This document shows positions 54,231 through 63,745 of a stretch of 64,000 bases of DNA, in pieces (the stretch's first letter is position 1; each line of letters starts with the position of its first letter). The stretch lies in contig JAWKQE010000001.1 in assembly GCA_041390305.1 (NCBI GenBank), positions 62,001-126,000 of the forward strand. Reading direction: 5' to 3'. The notes below the pieces were generated by a model. It saw only the letters and a program-made list of their open reading frames with translations, was not told the origin of the DNA and made no database searches. This stretch comes from JACKCR01 sp041390305. GTDB taxonomy: Bacteria > Eisenbacteria > RBG-16-71-46 > CAIMUX01. A program made the translations under genes and the position numbers.

Positions 54231-56018
54231 ATGAAGACTACCCGACCGAACGGCCGGTGGGGATCTTTGGGATGCGAGGTCAGGCAACTTGCTGTCCTCT
54301 CGTCTCTGACTCTGCTCCTCGCCTCGACCGCGTCCTCTTCCTTTGCTGCATCCACTGAATCGGCCGCCAACCCCCAGCGTGATCGTGCTCTGCATCTCGA
54401 GCAGACGCATGACGAGAGAGTTGCCACGTGGAGGGCGGAGCGTGAGGACGACATTCTTCGTCTCGGTCCCCAGGAACTGTCGAGAGCCGAACTGGAGAGA
54501 CGGCTGGAGGAGCAGGCGCTCCGTGCGAGTCGCGTCCAGCCGAGTGACGCAGGCGTAGACCACGGCGGGTCGTCGCCGCTCACGAACACGACTTGGGCAC
54601 CGTACACCGGCACGTTCGGGATGGAGGAAGCCGCACACCTTCTTCGCCGTACGGTGACGGGCGCGACCTACCAGGAGATCGAAGACGCGGCCGCGCAAGG
54701 TCTCGCGGCAACCGTCGCGCAGCTCCTGGCTCCACAACCTGCTCCCGCACCTCCGGGGCCATGGGCGACGGAGCCGTTCCCGGACATGACCGGGTGGACG
54801 CAGGAGATGATGGACGCGTACTACGAGGCGCTTGGGCAGCGGATCAACATCCTCCTGGGATGGTGGCCGGACGTCATCGTCGATTCCGGTCCCAACATCA
54901 CCGAGAGCATGACGCACTTCTGGCACGATCACTTCGCGACCAGCATCGAGAAGGTCTACTTCCCGCAGGCCATGTACGTTCAGAACGCGCTGCTCCGGCA
55001 GTATGCGCTCGGGAATGTGAAGGACATGGCTCTCGCCGTCTCTCTGGATCCCGCCATGCTGCTCTGGCTCGACAATCAATACAACTGGGTCGGTCAGATC
55101 AACGAGAACTTCGCACGCGAACTGCTCGAACTCTTCACGCTCGGCGTCGGCAACTACACGCAAGAGGACATCGTCGAGACCGCCCGCGCCTTCACCGGTT
55201 ACATCACGTACGACGCGGTGACGTCACAGCTCGAGCCGTGGGCGCACGACTACGGAACGAAGACCATCCTCGGGCAGACGGGAGAGTGGTTCGCGGAAGA
55301 CGTGATCGACATCGTCTTCGCGGAGGATCAGTGCGCGCGGTTCCTCTGCACGAAGCTCTACAAGTGGTATGTCGACGAGTATCCCGATCCCCAGCGGGTC
55401 GACGAGCTTGCGACCATTCTCCGCAACAACGACTACGAAATCCTTCCCGTCCTCCAGACGATCTTCATGAGTGAGCACTTCTTCGATCCGGAGTTCCGTG
55501 GCTCCATCATCTCCGACGGGATCGACCATTACCTCGGTCGGGTCCGGGCCTTCGAACTCGCGGACGACGCGAACTTCGCGACGTACGGTGTCTTCCAGAG
55601 GGATTGGATGGACTGGTCGTCCTGGATCTACGGCCATCGCCTCTTCGAGCCGCCGAACGTAGCGGGTTGGCCCGGGTACCGGACGTGGATCAACAGCTAC
55701 ACGCTTCCCTGGCGGAAGGAGCTCGACGTTTCGCTCGTGAACGGCCAGATCTACGGCAATCCGCTCGGCATGCAGCTGGACGTGATGGCGATCGCGAACC
55801 AGTTCCCGAATCCGAACAACCCCTACAACATCGTCGACGGTTTCGCGCTCGTGCTCTTCGGAATGCCTCCTACGGAGTTGGTCTGGAACCGGATGCTCGA
55901 CGAGCTTCTCCAAGGTGGAGAGCCGTGGGAATGGGACATGAACGACCCTAGCGCCGAAGCTCGGCTGCAGGGACTCGTGCAACTCGCGCTGCGTCTGCCT
56001 GACGCGCAGGCCAAGTAG
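54231..56018 (+). CDS. DUF1800 exported protein
   Basis: 595 residues from the ATG at 54231 with CCAGGAGGG upstream. A Sec-type signal (LAVLSSLTLLLASTASSSFAA) is followed by the DUF1800 domain: MEEAAHLLRRTVTGATYQEI, MTHFWHDHFATSI, YALGNVKDMALAVSLDPAML, ENFARELLELFTLGVGNYT and FEPPNVAGWPGYRTWI. DUF1800 is nearly always encoded next to a DUF1501 protein, as here (12 bases apart), but the biochemical role of the pair is unknown. The repeated helical motif is complete. Confidence 0.93.
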   Translation: MKTTRPNGRWGSLGCEVRQLAVLSSLTLLLASTASSSFAASTESAANPQRDRALHLEQTHDERVATWRAEREDDILRLGPQELSRAELERRLEEQALRASRVQPSDAGVDHGGSSPLTNTTWAPYTGTFGMEEAAHLLRRTVTGATYQEIEDAAAQGLAATVAQLLAPQPAPAPPGPWATEPFPDMTGWTQEMMDAYYEALGQRINILLGWWPDVIVDSGPNITESMTHFWHDHFATSIEKVYFPQAMYVQNALLRQYALGNVKDMALAVSLDPAMLLWLDNQYNWVGQINENFARELLELFTLGVGNYTQEDIVETARAFTGYITYDAVTSQLEPWAHDYGTKTILGQTGEWFAEDVIDIVFAEDQCARFLCTKLYKWYVDEYPDPQRVDELATILRNNDYEILPVLQTIFMSEHFFDPEFRGSIISDGIDHYLGRVRAFELADDANFATYGVFQRDWMDWSSWIYGHRLFEPPNVAGWPGYRTWINSYTLPWRKELDVSLVNGQIYGNPLGMQLDVMAIANQFPNPNNPYNIVDGFALVLFGMPPTELVWNRMLDELLQGGEPWEWDMNDPSAEARLQGLVQLALRLPDAQAK

Positions 56019-56030
56019 AGGGAGGTCGAG

Positions 56031-57593
56031 ATGAAGAGAAGAAGCTTCCTCCGGCGCGCACTCGAGCTCTCCGCAGCCGGCCTCATCGTTCCCGCGGCCC
56101 TGCGTCGCGGCGACTTCCTGGATCCTGCCCGCGCTCACGCGGCCGGTCCGAACGATCCCTTCGCGGGACGGATCCTCGTGCTCATCAACCTGAACGGCGG
56201 CAACGACGGACTCAACACCGTCGTTCCCTACAACGATACGACCTATCACGCCGTCCGTCCGAACATCGCGCTCAATCCGGGTGAAGTGATCCAGATCGAG
56301 CCCTTGATGGGAACGGGTCTCCACCCGCAGCTCCAGCCGCTCGAGCCCCTCTACACCCAGGGGAAGATGGCGATCGTGCAGGGCGTCGGATATCCGAACA
56401 TGAACCTGTCGCACTTCCGCGGAACCGACATCTGGTTCAGCGGATCGTCCGAGGACCAGGTGGTGCAGTCCGGATGGCTGGCGCGGTTCCTGGAGCACAC
56501 GTACCCGGAGTTCCCGACCTACCTGCCGGCCGCACCCTACGGACTCCAGCAGTCGCTCGCGCATCGGATCCCTCTTCAGGGAGAGCGCGGCGTGACCGGC
56601 GTGGTGGTCGACAATCCGTCGTCGTTCTACTACCTCGTGAACGAGAACTACATCGGTGACTACGACGACAACCCTCCGGCAACGCGCGGTGGCGAGGAGC
56701 TCTCGTTCCTTCGCGAGATCGACTCGGCGAGCTTCGAGTACGCCGAGGCGATCCAGAACGCGGCCGACACCGGGACGAACACCGTCGCCTATCCGCAGAC
56801 GAACCTCGGGTATCAGCTCGAGATCGTCGCGAAGCTCATCAGCGGTGGTCTCGGAACGCCGATCTTCCTGACGGCGGAGTACGGGTTCGACACCCACGCG
56901 GGCCAGGCTCAGAGTCACGCGGACCTCATGGCGTCACTCGCCGGTTCCGTCCAGTCGTTCCTCACCGACCTCACGAATCAGGGACTGGCGGACAAGGTGC
57001 TGATCCTGACGCAGTCCGAGTTCGGACGTCGGGTGGAGGAGAACGGTGGCCAGGGCACGGACCACGGCACCGCGGCTCCGATGTTCCTGATCGGCGAGCA
57101 GGTGTTTGGTGGCGTCTACGGCGCGAACCCGGACCTGGTCAACCTCGATCAGGACGAGAATCTCCTCATCCAGAACGACTACCGTACCGTCTACACGTCG
57201 ATCCTCCGGCAGCACTTCGGTGCCTCGTCGACCGTGGCGCAGGACGTACTGTTCGGTGACTTTGGAACCATGCCTCTCATGAACCAGGTGACGGCGGTCG
57301 AGCCGAACGGGGTTCCCGTGGCGAATCGACTCCACCGGATCACGCCGAACCCGATGCCGATGGCGACGGGAGACGCGGTTCACGTTCAGTTCGATCTGGC
57401 GCGGGACGAGTACGTCCAGATGGACGTGTTCGACGTTCGAGGGCGGCGTGTCCGCGAGCTCGCGCGGCGTACGTATGCCGCGGGATCTCACAGGATCGAC
57501 TGGCAGCCGAGTGATCTCGCCAGCGGAACGTACGTGATCCGCATGTCGACGCGGGGTTGGCAGCAATCGGTCAAGGCGGTGCTCGTCCCCTGA
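56031..57593 (+). CDS. DUF1501 protein with Tat signal and sorting-like C-terminal domain
   Basis: 520 residues. The N-terminus is a Tat signal (MKRRSFLRRALELSAAGLIV). The DUF1501 domain, of the alkaline phosphatase/sulfatase superfamily, shows LVLINLNGGNDGLNTVVPYN, LSHFRGTDIWFSG, YGFDTHAGQAQSH, LTQSEFGRRVEENGGQGTDHG. The last 80 residues form a FlgD/type-A sorting-like domain: ITPNPMPMATGDAVHVQFDL, VQMDVFDVRGRRVRELA and SGTYVIRMS. Tat export with such a C-terminus suggests a folded, possibly cofactor-bearing protein taken to the surface. It follows DUF1800 by 12 bases. Confidence 0.93.
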   Translation: MKRRSFLRRALELSAAGLIVPAALRRGDFLDPARAHAAGPNDPFAGRILVLINLNGGNDGLNTVVPYNDTTYHAVRPNIALNPGEVIQIEPLMGTGLHPQLQPLEPLYTQGKMAIVQGVGYPNMNLSHFRGTDIWFSGSSEDQVVQSGWLARFLEHTYPEFPTYLPAAPYGLQQSLAHRIPLQGERGVTGVVVDNPSSFYYLVNENYIGDYDDNPPATRGGEELSFLREIDSASFEYAEAIQNAADTGTNTVAYPQTNLGYQLEIVAKLISGGLGTPIFLTAEYGFDTHAGQAQSHADLMASLAGSVQSFLTDLTNQGLADKVLILTQSEFGRRVEENGGQGTDHGTAAPMFLIGEQVFGGVYGANPDLVNLDQDENLLIQNDYRTVYTSILRQHFGASSTVAQDVLFGDFGTMPLMNQVTAVEPNGVPVANRLHRITPNPMPMATGDAVHVQFDLARDEYVQMDVFDVRGRRVRELARRTYAAGSHRIDWQPSDLASGTYVIRMSTRGWQQSVKAVLVP

Positions 57594-58052
57594 TCCGATT
57601 TCGGCCCGGACGCTCCCCGAGGGCTCTGCTGATGGTGACCCTCGATCGCCTCGGCGATCGTCATCGTAGACTCCCTCGGACCGTCCGGGCCGGATTCCTC
57701 GGTCTTTGCGGGCCCGCGGCGATCCCGCGCGCTTCGGCGATCCGCGAGACCGGTGACGGGCCGCGCGGATCGCGCGAGGCCACAAGGCCCCGTTTTGGGT
57801 CGGATGCCAGGTGATAGGAACTGTCCCACTGGTCCGGGCGATTTGGAGGGAGTCTCTGTCGCGCCCGCCGGAGACGGTCGGCGAATCTCCCGGCCGGTGG
57901 GACCCCTTCCTCGAATCGACGACGCGGTCCCTTTGGGGGCGTTGTCGTCAGTGAGAAGTGCGTCCGTTCGTCCCCTTCGACGCAGATCTTCCCCGTCAAT
58001 GCCTTCGGCCACTGTGTTGGGCGACGTGGCGGCCTACGTGAGGGCGGGCGGC
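57594..58052. other. Convergent intergenic region after the DUF1501 gene
   Basis: 459 bases with no gene I can support. A hairpin CGATCGC-CTCG-GCGATCG at 57643-57660 is a possible bidirectional terminator for the converging genes. A short direct repeat (GCGGCCTACGTGA) occurs at 58030 and 58050, just before the next gene's stop. Confidence 0.4.
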
Positions 58053-58931
58053 CTACGTGACGACGTAGGTGACGACGAATTGGATCCAACGATAGGTCCA
58101 GTGTCCGATGACGAACCCCAACGCGAAGGCGAGCGATGTCAGCACGCTCCGTGGCCAGCCGAACGCGTAGACCCGTCGCGCCGCCCGAGTCCAATAGACC
58201 AAGGCCAGAACGAGCACGAACAATGAGATCGCGCGAAGTATCTGCTGTCCGTCCCAGGCAATGTGCGTCCAGTGCCCGACGAGCAGGAAGAGTGGGCGGA
58301 TGATCCACTGCAGAATGAGGGCCAAGACGAGTACGAACGAGAATCCGTGTATCGCGACGACGAAGTGCTCCGCGAAGTAGAAGCGACGACGTCCCACGAT
58401 CGCGAGGACCGCGGCGATCCACGGCACGTGCCAGAGGATGAGTGACTTTGCAACGTGGGCCGATTCGTTTGCGTACGACCTTGCGTAGGCCTCCATCGTG
58501 ATCCCGCGGGCGTGGTTCCTGGCTTCGACCCATGACATCGCGGTGTAGCCCCAGGGTTGGTACCGGATCTGCTCGTCCAGGGAGAGGTTGAAGTCAGAGA
58601 TGGGTGGCGAGACGAAGTAAGCCACGTTGATGAGCAGGAAGAGTGAGATCGGTCCGATCCATGCGCGCCGGCGTCCGGCCAGGTATTCCTCGGAGAGTTG
58701 GCCGGGATGGAGGAGCAGGCTTCGAAGCGTCCGCCAGAGCCGGCCGTCGAGATCGGTGATGGCCGTGAACGCCTCTCGGAGGAGTGAGCGGAACCCTCTC
58801 GCGTCCCGGTCCAAACGGCGTTCGCCACACTGGTGGCACCAAGGGCCGGCAAGCTCGGCTCCACAACTCGGACAGGTTCCGCCGCCGGGTGCCGAGGTCC
58901 CGTTCCGCCCGTCGTTCATGGGGTCGTTCAT
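58053..58931 (-). CDS. DUF3667 membrane protein with zinc ribbon
   Basis: 292 residues. An N-terminal zinc ribbon (CPSCGAELAGPWCHQCGE) is followed by the DUF3667 signature FRSLLREAFTAITDLDGRLW, SLLLHPGQLSEEYLAGRRRAWIGPI and about five membrane helices (ILWHVPWIAAVLAIVG, FSFVLVLALILQWIIRPLFLL, ISLFVLVLALVYW and SLAFALGFVIGHWTY). The family role is unknown. The start is uncertain: ATG 58931, 58919 and 58949 are in frame and none has a strong ribosome site. Convergent with the DUF1501 gene. Confidence 0.85.
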   Translation of the reverse strand: MNDPMNDGRNGTSAPGGGTCPSCGAELAGPWCHQCGERRLDRDARGFRSLLREAFTAITDLDGRLWRTLRSLLLHPGQLSEEYLAGRRRAWIGPISLFLLINVAYFVSPPISDFNLSLDEQIRYQPWGYTAMSWVEARNHARGITMEAYARSYANESAHVAKSLILWHVPWIAAVLAIVGRRRFYFAEHFVVAIHGFSFVLVLALILQWIIRPLFLLVGHWTHIAWDGQQILRAISLFVLVLALVYWTRAARRVYAFGWPRSVLTSLAFALGFVIGHWTYRWIQFVVTYVVT

Positions 58932-59133
58932 GGAGAAGAACGATCGCATCGATTCCGCCGGACGTCGAGTCGGATCACATCGACACGAGAAGGGGGCGGC
59001 GGTGTGGCTCCGCTGCCCCCCTCGGCCGGGTGCTCCTTGGCGACACACGTCTCCGGCGACATCTGCGGTGCGAAGCACGCAGGGCGATACCCCGCGCGGC
59101 CTCGACACCAGAATCCTCGACATCCATGGTCTG

Positions 59134-60081
59134 CTAGCGGATGACGACGGTCCTCGCCGAGGCCTTCATGCCCTGGACCCTCACGAAGTAGACACCGGCG
59201 GGAACGGGCGCTCCCGAGTCGTCGCGGGTGTCCCAGGTCATGTTCTCGCCCGAGGCTGTGCCCAGGCTCCGGACCGTGCGCCCGTTTGCCGCGATGATCT
59301 CGACCCCTCTGCCCTCGGGGACCGCACTACGGAACTGGATCTGCGCCTCGTTCGACACGGGATTGGGCGATACGGTCGGCGCGGTCGCGAGCGCGATCGG
59401 GGCATCGACGGACGAAGGACTCGTAGGGGCGAACGCGATCTCGAACTGTCCGGTCGAGGGTGTCTCGGTATCGTTGAAGGCTTGTCCGAATCCGCTCGTG
59501 TCGAGTGTCAGCTGGTACCCACCGGGGTTGAGCACGAAGGTCTCGTCGAGGTCGAGAATCTCCGCCTCCACGAACCGGTAGTACATTCCGAAACCTCCTG
59601 AACCCATGAGAGTGATCGAAGCGCGGCCGATGCCGGTCGCCTGCAGTACTCCGACGAGTCGGATCGGAGTATCCACGTCCACCGAGAACTGGTAGCGGAA
59701 GGTCGTGGCGCCAAGTGCCTCCGCGAAGCTCGCACTCGTTCCCAACCCCGCCGACGCATCGAAACCGCCGCTCGCAAAAACACTCCCGCCCTCGTTGTGG
59801 AACGAGGTCTGGAACGCGGTCGTTTGAGCGAACGAGTCGCCGTGATCGACGAGCAGTGCGAGTTCGTTGTCATAGGGACCCGTGTGCGAGACGTCGTCGC
59901 GGTCACTGTCGAACAGGCCCTCGCCCTCCAGAGGCGCGACCGATCCGAAGACCATGATGCTACGCTCGAGTGTCGCGAGTTCGATGGCGGCAAGGGACGT
60001 GGTTGCGACGACGGTGAGACCGGCCAGGGCGAGGCAAGGGCCGAGAAACCGGGACATCGGTAGGGCGAGTGAACGAGTCAT
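59134..60081 (-). CDS. Secreted protein with FlgD/type-A sorting-like C-terminus
   Basis: 315 residues from ATG 60081, preceded by GGAGG at five bases; the much longer frame upstream is not supported. Signal peptide (FLGPCLALAGLTVVATTSLAA), then a beta-rich body with aromatic/Gly-rich strands (FRYQFSVDVDTPIRLVGVLQ), then a C-terminal domain PTVSPNPVSNEAQIQFRSAV, VEIIAANGRTVRSLGTASG, APVPAGVYFVRVQGMKASAR ending TVVIR. The C-terminal module is like those used for type IX secretion or surface anchoring. The body matches no family I recognise. Confidence 0.8.
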   Translation of the reverse strand: MTRSLALPMSRFLGPCLALAGLTVVATTSLAAIELATLERSIMVFGSVAPLEGEGLFDSDRDDVSHTGPYDNELALLVDHGDSFAQTTAFQTSFHNEGGSVFASGGFDASAGLGTSASFAEALGATTFRYQFSVDVDTPIRLVGVLQATGIGRASITLMGSGGFGMYYRFVEAEILDLDETFVLNPGGYQLTLDTSGFGQAFNDTETPSTGQFEIAFAPTSPSSVDAPIALATAPTVSPNPVSNEAQIQFRSAVPEGRGVEIIAANGRTVRSLGTASGENMTWDTRDDSGAPVPAGVYFVRVQGMKASARTVVIR

Positions 60082-60344
60082 GGGGTCCTCCAGGTTCGGT
60101 GGAGCGTCTCCCGAGGCTCGAAGACGCGGACGTGGGCGACGCTTGGCGCGGGCGGCGATGGAGGGTGTTGGAATGAATGCGCCAAGCGAGACGCAACCGG
60201 AAGTCGTCCGGTCTGGTCGCGTGATACACGGAGGACAGTGATGGCGCGGTCGGCCGGACCCGAGGCGGTCGAGCTGGTCCTGAGGTGGTTGCCGGCAGAA
60301 CAGGTGGCTGGGCGCCGGTGAGCTCCCAGCCGACCACGCTGCGA

Positions 60345-61007
60345 TCAGCTGGAGGCGAGGGCCTCCTCGATCCGGGCGCGGAGGTCCGGATCCTCCGGGG
60401 TGGTGCGGGGATCGAACCGCTCCAGAACGACGCCGTCCTTCGAGATGAGGTACTTCGTGAAGTTCCAGGTCGGCTCCTCGTGGCCCTGGGTGAGGAACTG
60501 GTAGATCGGGCTCTTCTCTGCTCCCTTCACCGGCATCTTCTCGAACATCGGGAACGTCACCCCATAGGTCGCCGAGCAGAACTCGCGAATCTCCTCGGGC
60601 GACCCAGGCTCCTGAGCGCCGAAGTCGTTGCTGGGGAAGCCGAGCACCGTGAAGCCCTTCCCGGCGAGTTCCTCGTGCAGCTTCTCCAACCCCTCGTACT
60701 GCGGAGTGAGTCCGCACCGGCTGGCGACGTTGACGACGAGCGCCACCTTGCCCTGGTACTGGGAGAGCTCCACGGGCTCGCCCTCGAGCGACGCGGTCTC
60801 CAGGCTATAGAAACCCTTGGCTTCCCGGGGGACCGATGAACCAGGCGCTGCCGAGGAGACCTCGGAGGAGGTGGCCCCGGGATTGGACTTGGCCGTGTTC
60901 GAGGCGGCGTCGGCGGCGTTCTTCGGATCACTCATGGCGTTTCCAACCTCCAAGCTGACGAGGGTCGTGGCGGCGATTGCGATGGCGACTAGGGTCCGGG
61001 GCGTCAT
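60345..61007 (-). CDS. Exported glutathione peroxidase
   Basis: 220 residues. A signal peptide (LVAIAIAATTLVSLEVGNA) and an Ala/Ser-rich linker precede a GPx domain: LVVNVASRCGLTPQYEGLEK with the peroxidatic Cys98 (not selenocysteine), GFPSNDFGAQEPGS with the Gln, and WNFTKYLISKDG with the Trp. The catalytic Cys-Gln-Trp-Asn set is intact; many such bacterial enzymes use thioredoxin instead of glutathione. It is divergent from metK. Periplasmic action is inferred from the signal. Confidence 0.92.
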   Translation of the reverse strand: MTPRTLVAIAIAATTLVSLEVGNAMSDPKNAADAASNTAKSNPGATSSEVSSAAPGSSVPREAKGFYSLETASLEGEPVELSQYQGKVALVVNVASRCGLTPQYEGLEKLHEELAGKGFTVLGFPSNDFGAQEPGSPEEIREFCSATYGVTFPMFEKMPVKGAEKSPIYQFLTQGHEEPTWNFTKYLISKDGVVLERFDPRTTPEDPDLRARIEEALASS

Positions 61008-61327
61008 GTCTCCCTCACTACGGTTGAGTTCCGAGGCCTGGGAGGAGCCCTTGGGGCCTGCCCCCGTCCGCTACGCTTCTTCGACGGCGAACTCGCGTTG
61101 GATGCCGGGGCCGGGCGGAAGGTACCGCTTTCGCCACCAGGCCGCTTGGAGTACCCTACCCGTTTCGTGGATCGAGACGGTACCCCCGGCCGACTCCCTG
61201 GAGGCGGAGGGCTACCGACGAGGCCGAGCCGATACGCAGTCGCGTGGCTGGCGGGAAAAGTCAATTACGACCGATCACATCTCAGACGGAAGGTCCAGGC
61301 TGGGAATCGGGTAGAAAGGGAGTCGCT
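61008..61327. promoter_or_regulatory. Divergent region between gpx and metK
   Basis: 320 bases, no gene. I looked for SAM-I, SAM-II and SAH riboswitch cores upstream of metK and saw none. AAAGGGAG lies seven bases before the metK ATG. Promoter elements were not assigned. Confidence 0.4.
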
Positions 61328-62530
61328 ATGTCGGCCAACTACGCTGACGGCTATCACATGTTCACGAGCGAGGCGGTATCGCCCGGGCACCCGGACAAGG
61401 TCGCCGATCAGGTTTCGGATGCGATCCTCGACAGCCTTCTCACGGTCGAGCCGGATGCCCGCTGCGCTTGTGAGACCTTGGTCACGACCGGACTCGTCGT
61501 GATCGCCGGAGAGGTGAGAGTCTCCCGCCCGGCCGCCGTGCGCGCTCTCGAGAACGTCGAGGACACGGTGCGGAATACGCTCCGCGGGATCGGCTACACG
61601 GATCCGACCATGCGCTTCGACGCCGATTCCTGTGCCGTCATCCGGACGCTGCACAGCCAGTCCGCCGACATCGCCAAGGGCGTCGACAAGGAAGGCGCGG
61701 GGGACCAGGGACTGATGTTCGGGTTCGCCTGCAAGGAGACGCCGAACCTGATGCCGCTCACGATCGAGCTCAGCCACGCGCTCATGAAGCGTCACGTGCA
61801 AGTTCGGGAGAAGGGGATCATCAAGGGGCTCCGTCCGGACGCCAAGAGCCAGGTCACGATCGAGTACGACGCGGATCGTCCCAAGCGCGTTCACACCGTC
61901 GTCCTCTCCACGCAGCACGAGCCGCAGTGGACGGGGAAGAAGCAGCAGGCGAAGCTCAAGGATCTCATCATCAAGCACGTGATCAAGCCGGTGATGCCCG
62001 CTCGCCTCTTCAACGCCAAGGACTGCATCATCCACATGAACCCGACCGGCGCTTTCGAGATCGGCGGACCCCACGGCGATGCTGGCCTGACGGGCCGGAA
62101 GATCATCGTCGACACGTACGGTGGACGCGGATGCCACGGTGGCGGCGCGTTCTCCGGCAAGGATGCGACGAAGGTGGACCGTTCGGCGTCGTACATGGCC
62201 CGCTACGTGGCGAAGAACATCGTCGCGGCGGGGCTCGCGACGCGCTGCGAGGTCCAGCTCTCCTACGCGATCGGCGTCAAGGATCCCCTCTCCGTTCTCG
62301 TCACGACCGAAGGTACGGGAGTGATTCCGGACGAAGAGTTCGAGGCGATCGTCCGCGACATCTTCCCGCTCACGCCGCGGGGCATCATCGAGCACCTCAA
62401 GCTGCGTCGTCCGATCTACGAACGGACGGCACGCCATGGCCACTTCGGTCACCGTGCGATGAAGGACGGCGGGTTCTCCTGGGAGAACACGAACATGGTG
62501 CGGAAGCTGCGTAAGGCCGCGGGCCTCTGA
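61328..62530 (+). CDS. metK: S-adenosylmethionine synthetase
   Basis: 400-residue enzyme making SAM from methionine and ATP. Signatures: FTSEAVSPGHPDKVADQVSD, GAGDQGLMFGFAC, the P-loop-like GGPHGDAGLTGRKIIVDTYG and GGGAFSGKDATKVDRSASYM, with conserved Mg-binding Asp and K residues. Length and motifs are typical. It is followed by a strong hairpin at 62565-62598. It is probably a single-gene unit. Confidence 0.97.
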   Translation: MSANYADGYHMFTSEAVSPGHPDKVADQVSDAILDSLLTVEPDARCACETLVTTGLVVIAGEVRVSRPAAVRALENVEDTVRNTLRGIGYTDPTMRFDADSCAVIRTLHSQSADIAKGVDKEGAGDQGLMFGFACKETPNLMPLTIELSHALMKRHVQVREKGIIKGLRPDAKSQVTIEYDADRPKRVHTVVLSTQHEPQWTGKKQQAKLKDLIIKHVIKPVMPARLFNAKDCIIHMNPTGAFEIGGPHGDAGLTGRKIIVDTYGGRGCHGGGAFSGKDATKVDRSASYMARYVAKNIVAAGLATRCEVQLSYAIGVKDPLSVLVTTEGTGVIPDEEFEAIVRDIFPLTPRGIIEHLKLRRPIYERTARHGHFGHRAMKDGGFSWENTNMVRKLRKAAGL

Positions 62531-62564
62531 GTCGATACGGCGGCGAGCCGGAGAACGACATATG

Positions 62565-62598
62565 AGAAGCGGGGCTGCCTCGACGGCGCCCCGCTTCT
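62565..62598 (+). terminator. Hairpin terminator after metK
   Basis: Perfect 11-bp inverted repeat AGAAGCGGGGC / GCCCCGCTTCT with a 12-base loop, 34 bases after the metK stop, between converging genes. The tail is TCCGTTCT, only moderately T-rich, so it may work in both directions. Confidence 0.7.
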
Positions 62599-62702
62599 TC
62601 CGTTCTCAGTCGAGAGTCTCGTCGTCCACGATCACGTCCTGGTGTCAGGGCGTCGTGTCGTGATCGTCGGCGCCCTGCCCCATCCCAAACCACCTCACAG
62701 CG

Positions 62703-63728
62703 TCAGTGTCCGACGGACCCTCCGAGGAATCCGGTCACGGCCGAGTTGACCTCGACGGGCTTCTCGAACTGCGCGAAGTGCCCACAATCGGGGATCAGAA
62801 CGAGCTGTGCGTGAGGCAGGGCTTCCACTCCGAGGTGTGCAACGTCAGCCGAGTATCCACCGTGGAGATACGGATTCGGGATGAGGCCGTCGTTCTCTCC
62901 GAAGATGACAAGGGTCGGCTGCTCGATGTCGTCGAGCCGCTTCGCGACGGGCTCATCGATCATCGCAGCGACGTTGCGGGTCACCGCATAGCAGTAGTCC
63001 TCGAACCCGTCGGCTCCACGGATCTGGATCCGATCCGTGATCATGAACTCCGCTTCCGGCGGCGTACGGTGGAAGTTCGCGTTGAGGTTCTCCGCGATGC
63101 CCTGGATCGTCGTCTCCTTGACGAGGTCGACCGTCATCACGCTCTTGAACCACTGCCCCTCGCCGCGAGTGAACGTTTCGAAGCCGGCGGGAGCCACCAG
63201 GATCAGGTTCTCGACCCGCGTCGGATGCTGCAGGGCGGTAACCATGGCGATCTGTCCGCCGAGGGAGTGTCCTCCGAGGTGGACCTTCTCGATGCCGAGT
63301 TCGTCCAGGAACTCCGTCAGGACCTCGGCATAGAAGCTCAAGGAGTACGGATAGTCACCCTTGCTCGAGAGGCCGTATCCCGGCAGGTCGATCGCGATGA
63401 CGCGTCGTGTCTTCGACCACTCCGGAATGTTGCGGAGCCAGGCCTTCGCGTTGGAGCCGAGCCCGTGTACGAGCAGGAGCGGGGTGGAGTCGATCCCCGA
63501 CCCGGAAACCGAGCCTGAGCCGGTTCTCGACCCCGATCCGGGGCCTTCGTCGACATAGCCGATCTCCAGGTTCCGGACCTCGGCCCGATGGACGGCGTAG
63601 CCGTAGTCGACCTGGTCGAACTGAAGGGTCGGCAGGTGGTAGTAGCGGGACGTTGCGCACCCCGACAGAGAAACCATGCCGAGGGCGAGGGCGGAAAGGG
63701 CGAAGAGAATGGTCGCCGAGCGCAGCAT
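62703..63728 (-). CDS. Alpha/beta-hydrolase lipoprotein
   Basis: 341 residues from the ATG at 63728, preceded by CCGGAGGCAAC; the frame extends to 63761. Lipoprotein signal with lipobox LSGC, then a Gly/Ser-rich insert (GSGSRTGSGSVSGSG) before the hydrolase fold. Catalytic triad: Ser in LGGHSLGGQIAM, Asp in FGENDGLIPN and His in IPDCGHFAQFEKP. LLLVHGLGSNAKAW supplies the oxyanion region. Substrate unknown, lipase/esterase-like. It lies 17 bases downstream of the next gene and may share its transcript. Confidence 0.88.
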   Translation of the reverse strand: MLRSATILFALSALALGMVSLSGCATSRYYHLPTLQFDQVDYGYAVHRAEVRNLEIGYVDEGPGSGSRTGSGSVSGSGIDSTPLLLVHGLGSNAKAWLRNIPEWSKTRRVIAIDLPGYGLSSKGDYPYSLSFYAEVLTEFLDELGIEKVHLGGHSLGGQIAMVTALQHPTRVENLILVAPAGFETFTRGEGQWFKSVMTVDLVKETTIQGIAENLNANFHRTPPEAEFMITDRIQIRGADGFEDYCYAVTRNVAAMIDEPVAKRLDDIEQPTLVIFGENDGLIPNPYLHGGYSADVAHLGVEALPHAQLVLIPDCGHFAQFEKPVEVNSAVTGFLGGSVGH

Positions 63729-63745
63729 GTTGCCTCCGGATTCCA

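Noticed and set aside
61008..61327. SAM or SAH riboswitch upstream of metK
   Set aside because: The conserved core sequences of these riboswitches were not found in this region, though a diverged or novel element cannot be excluded by eye.
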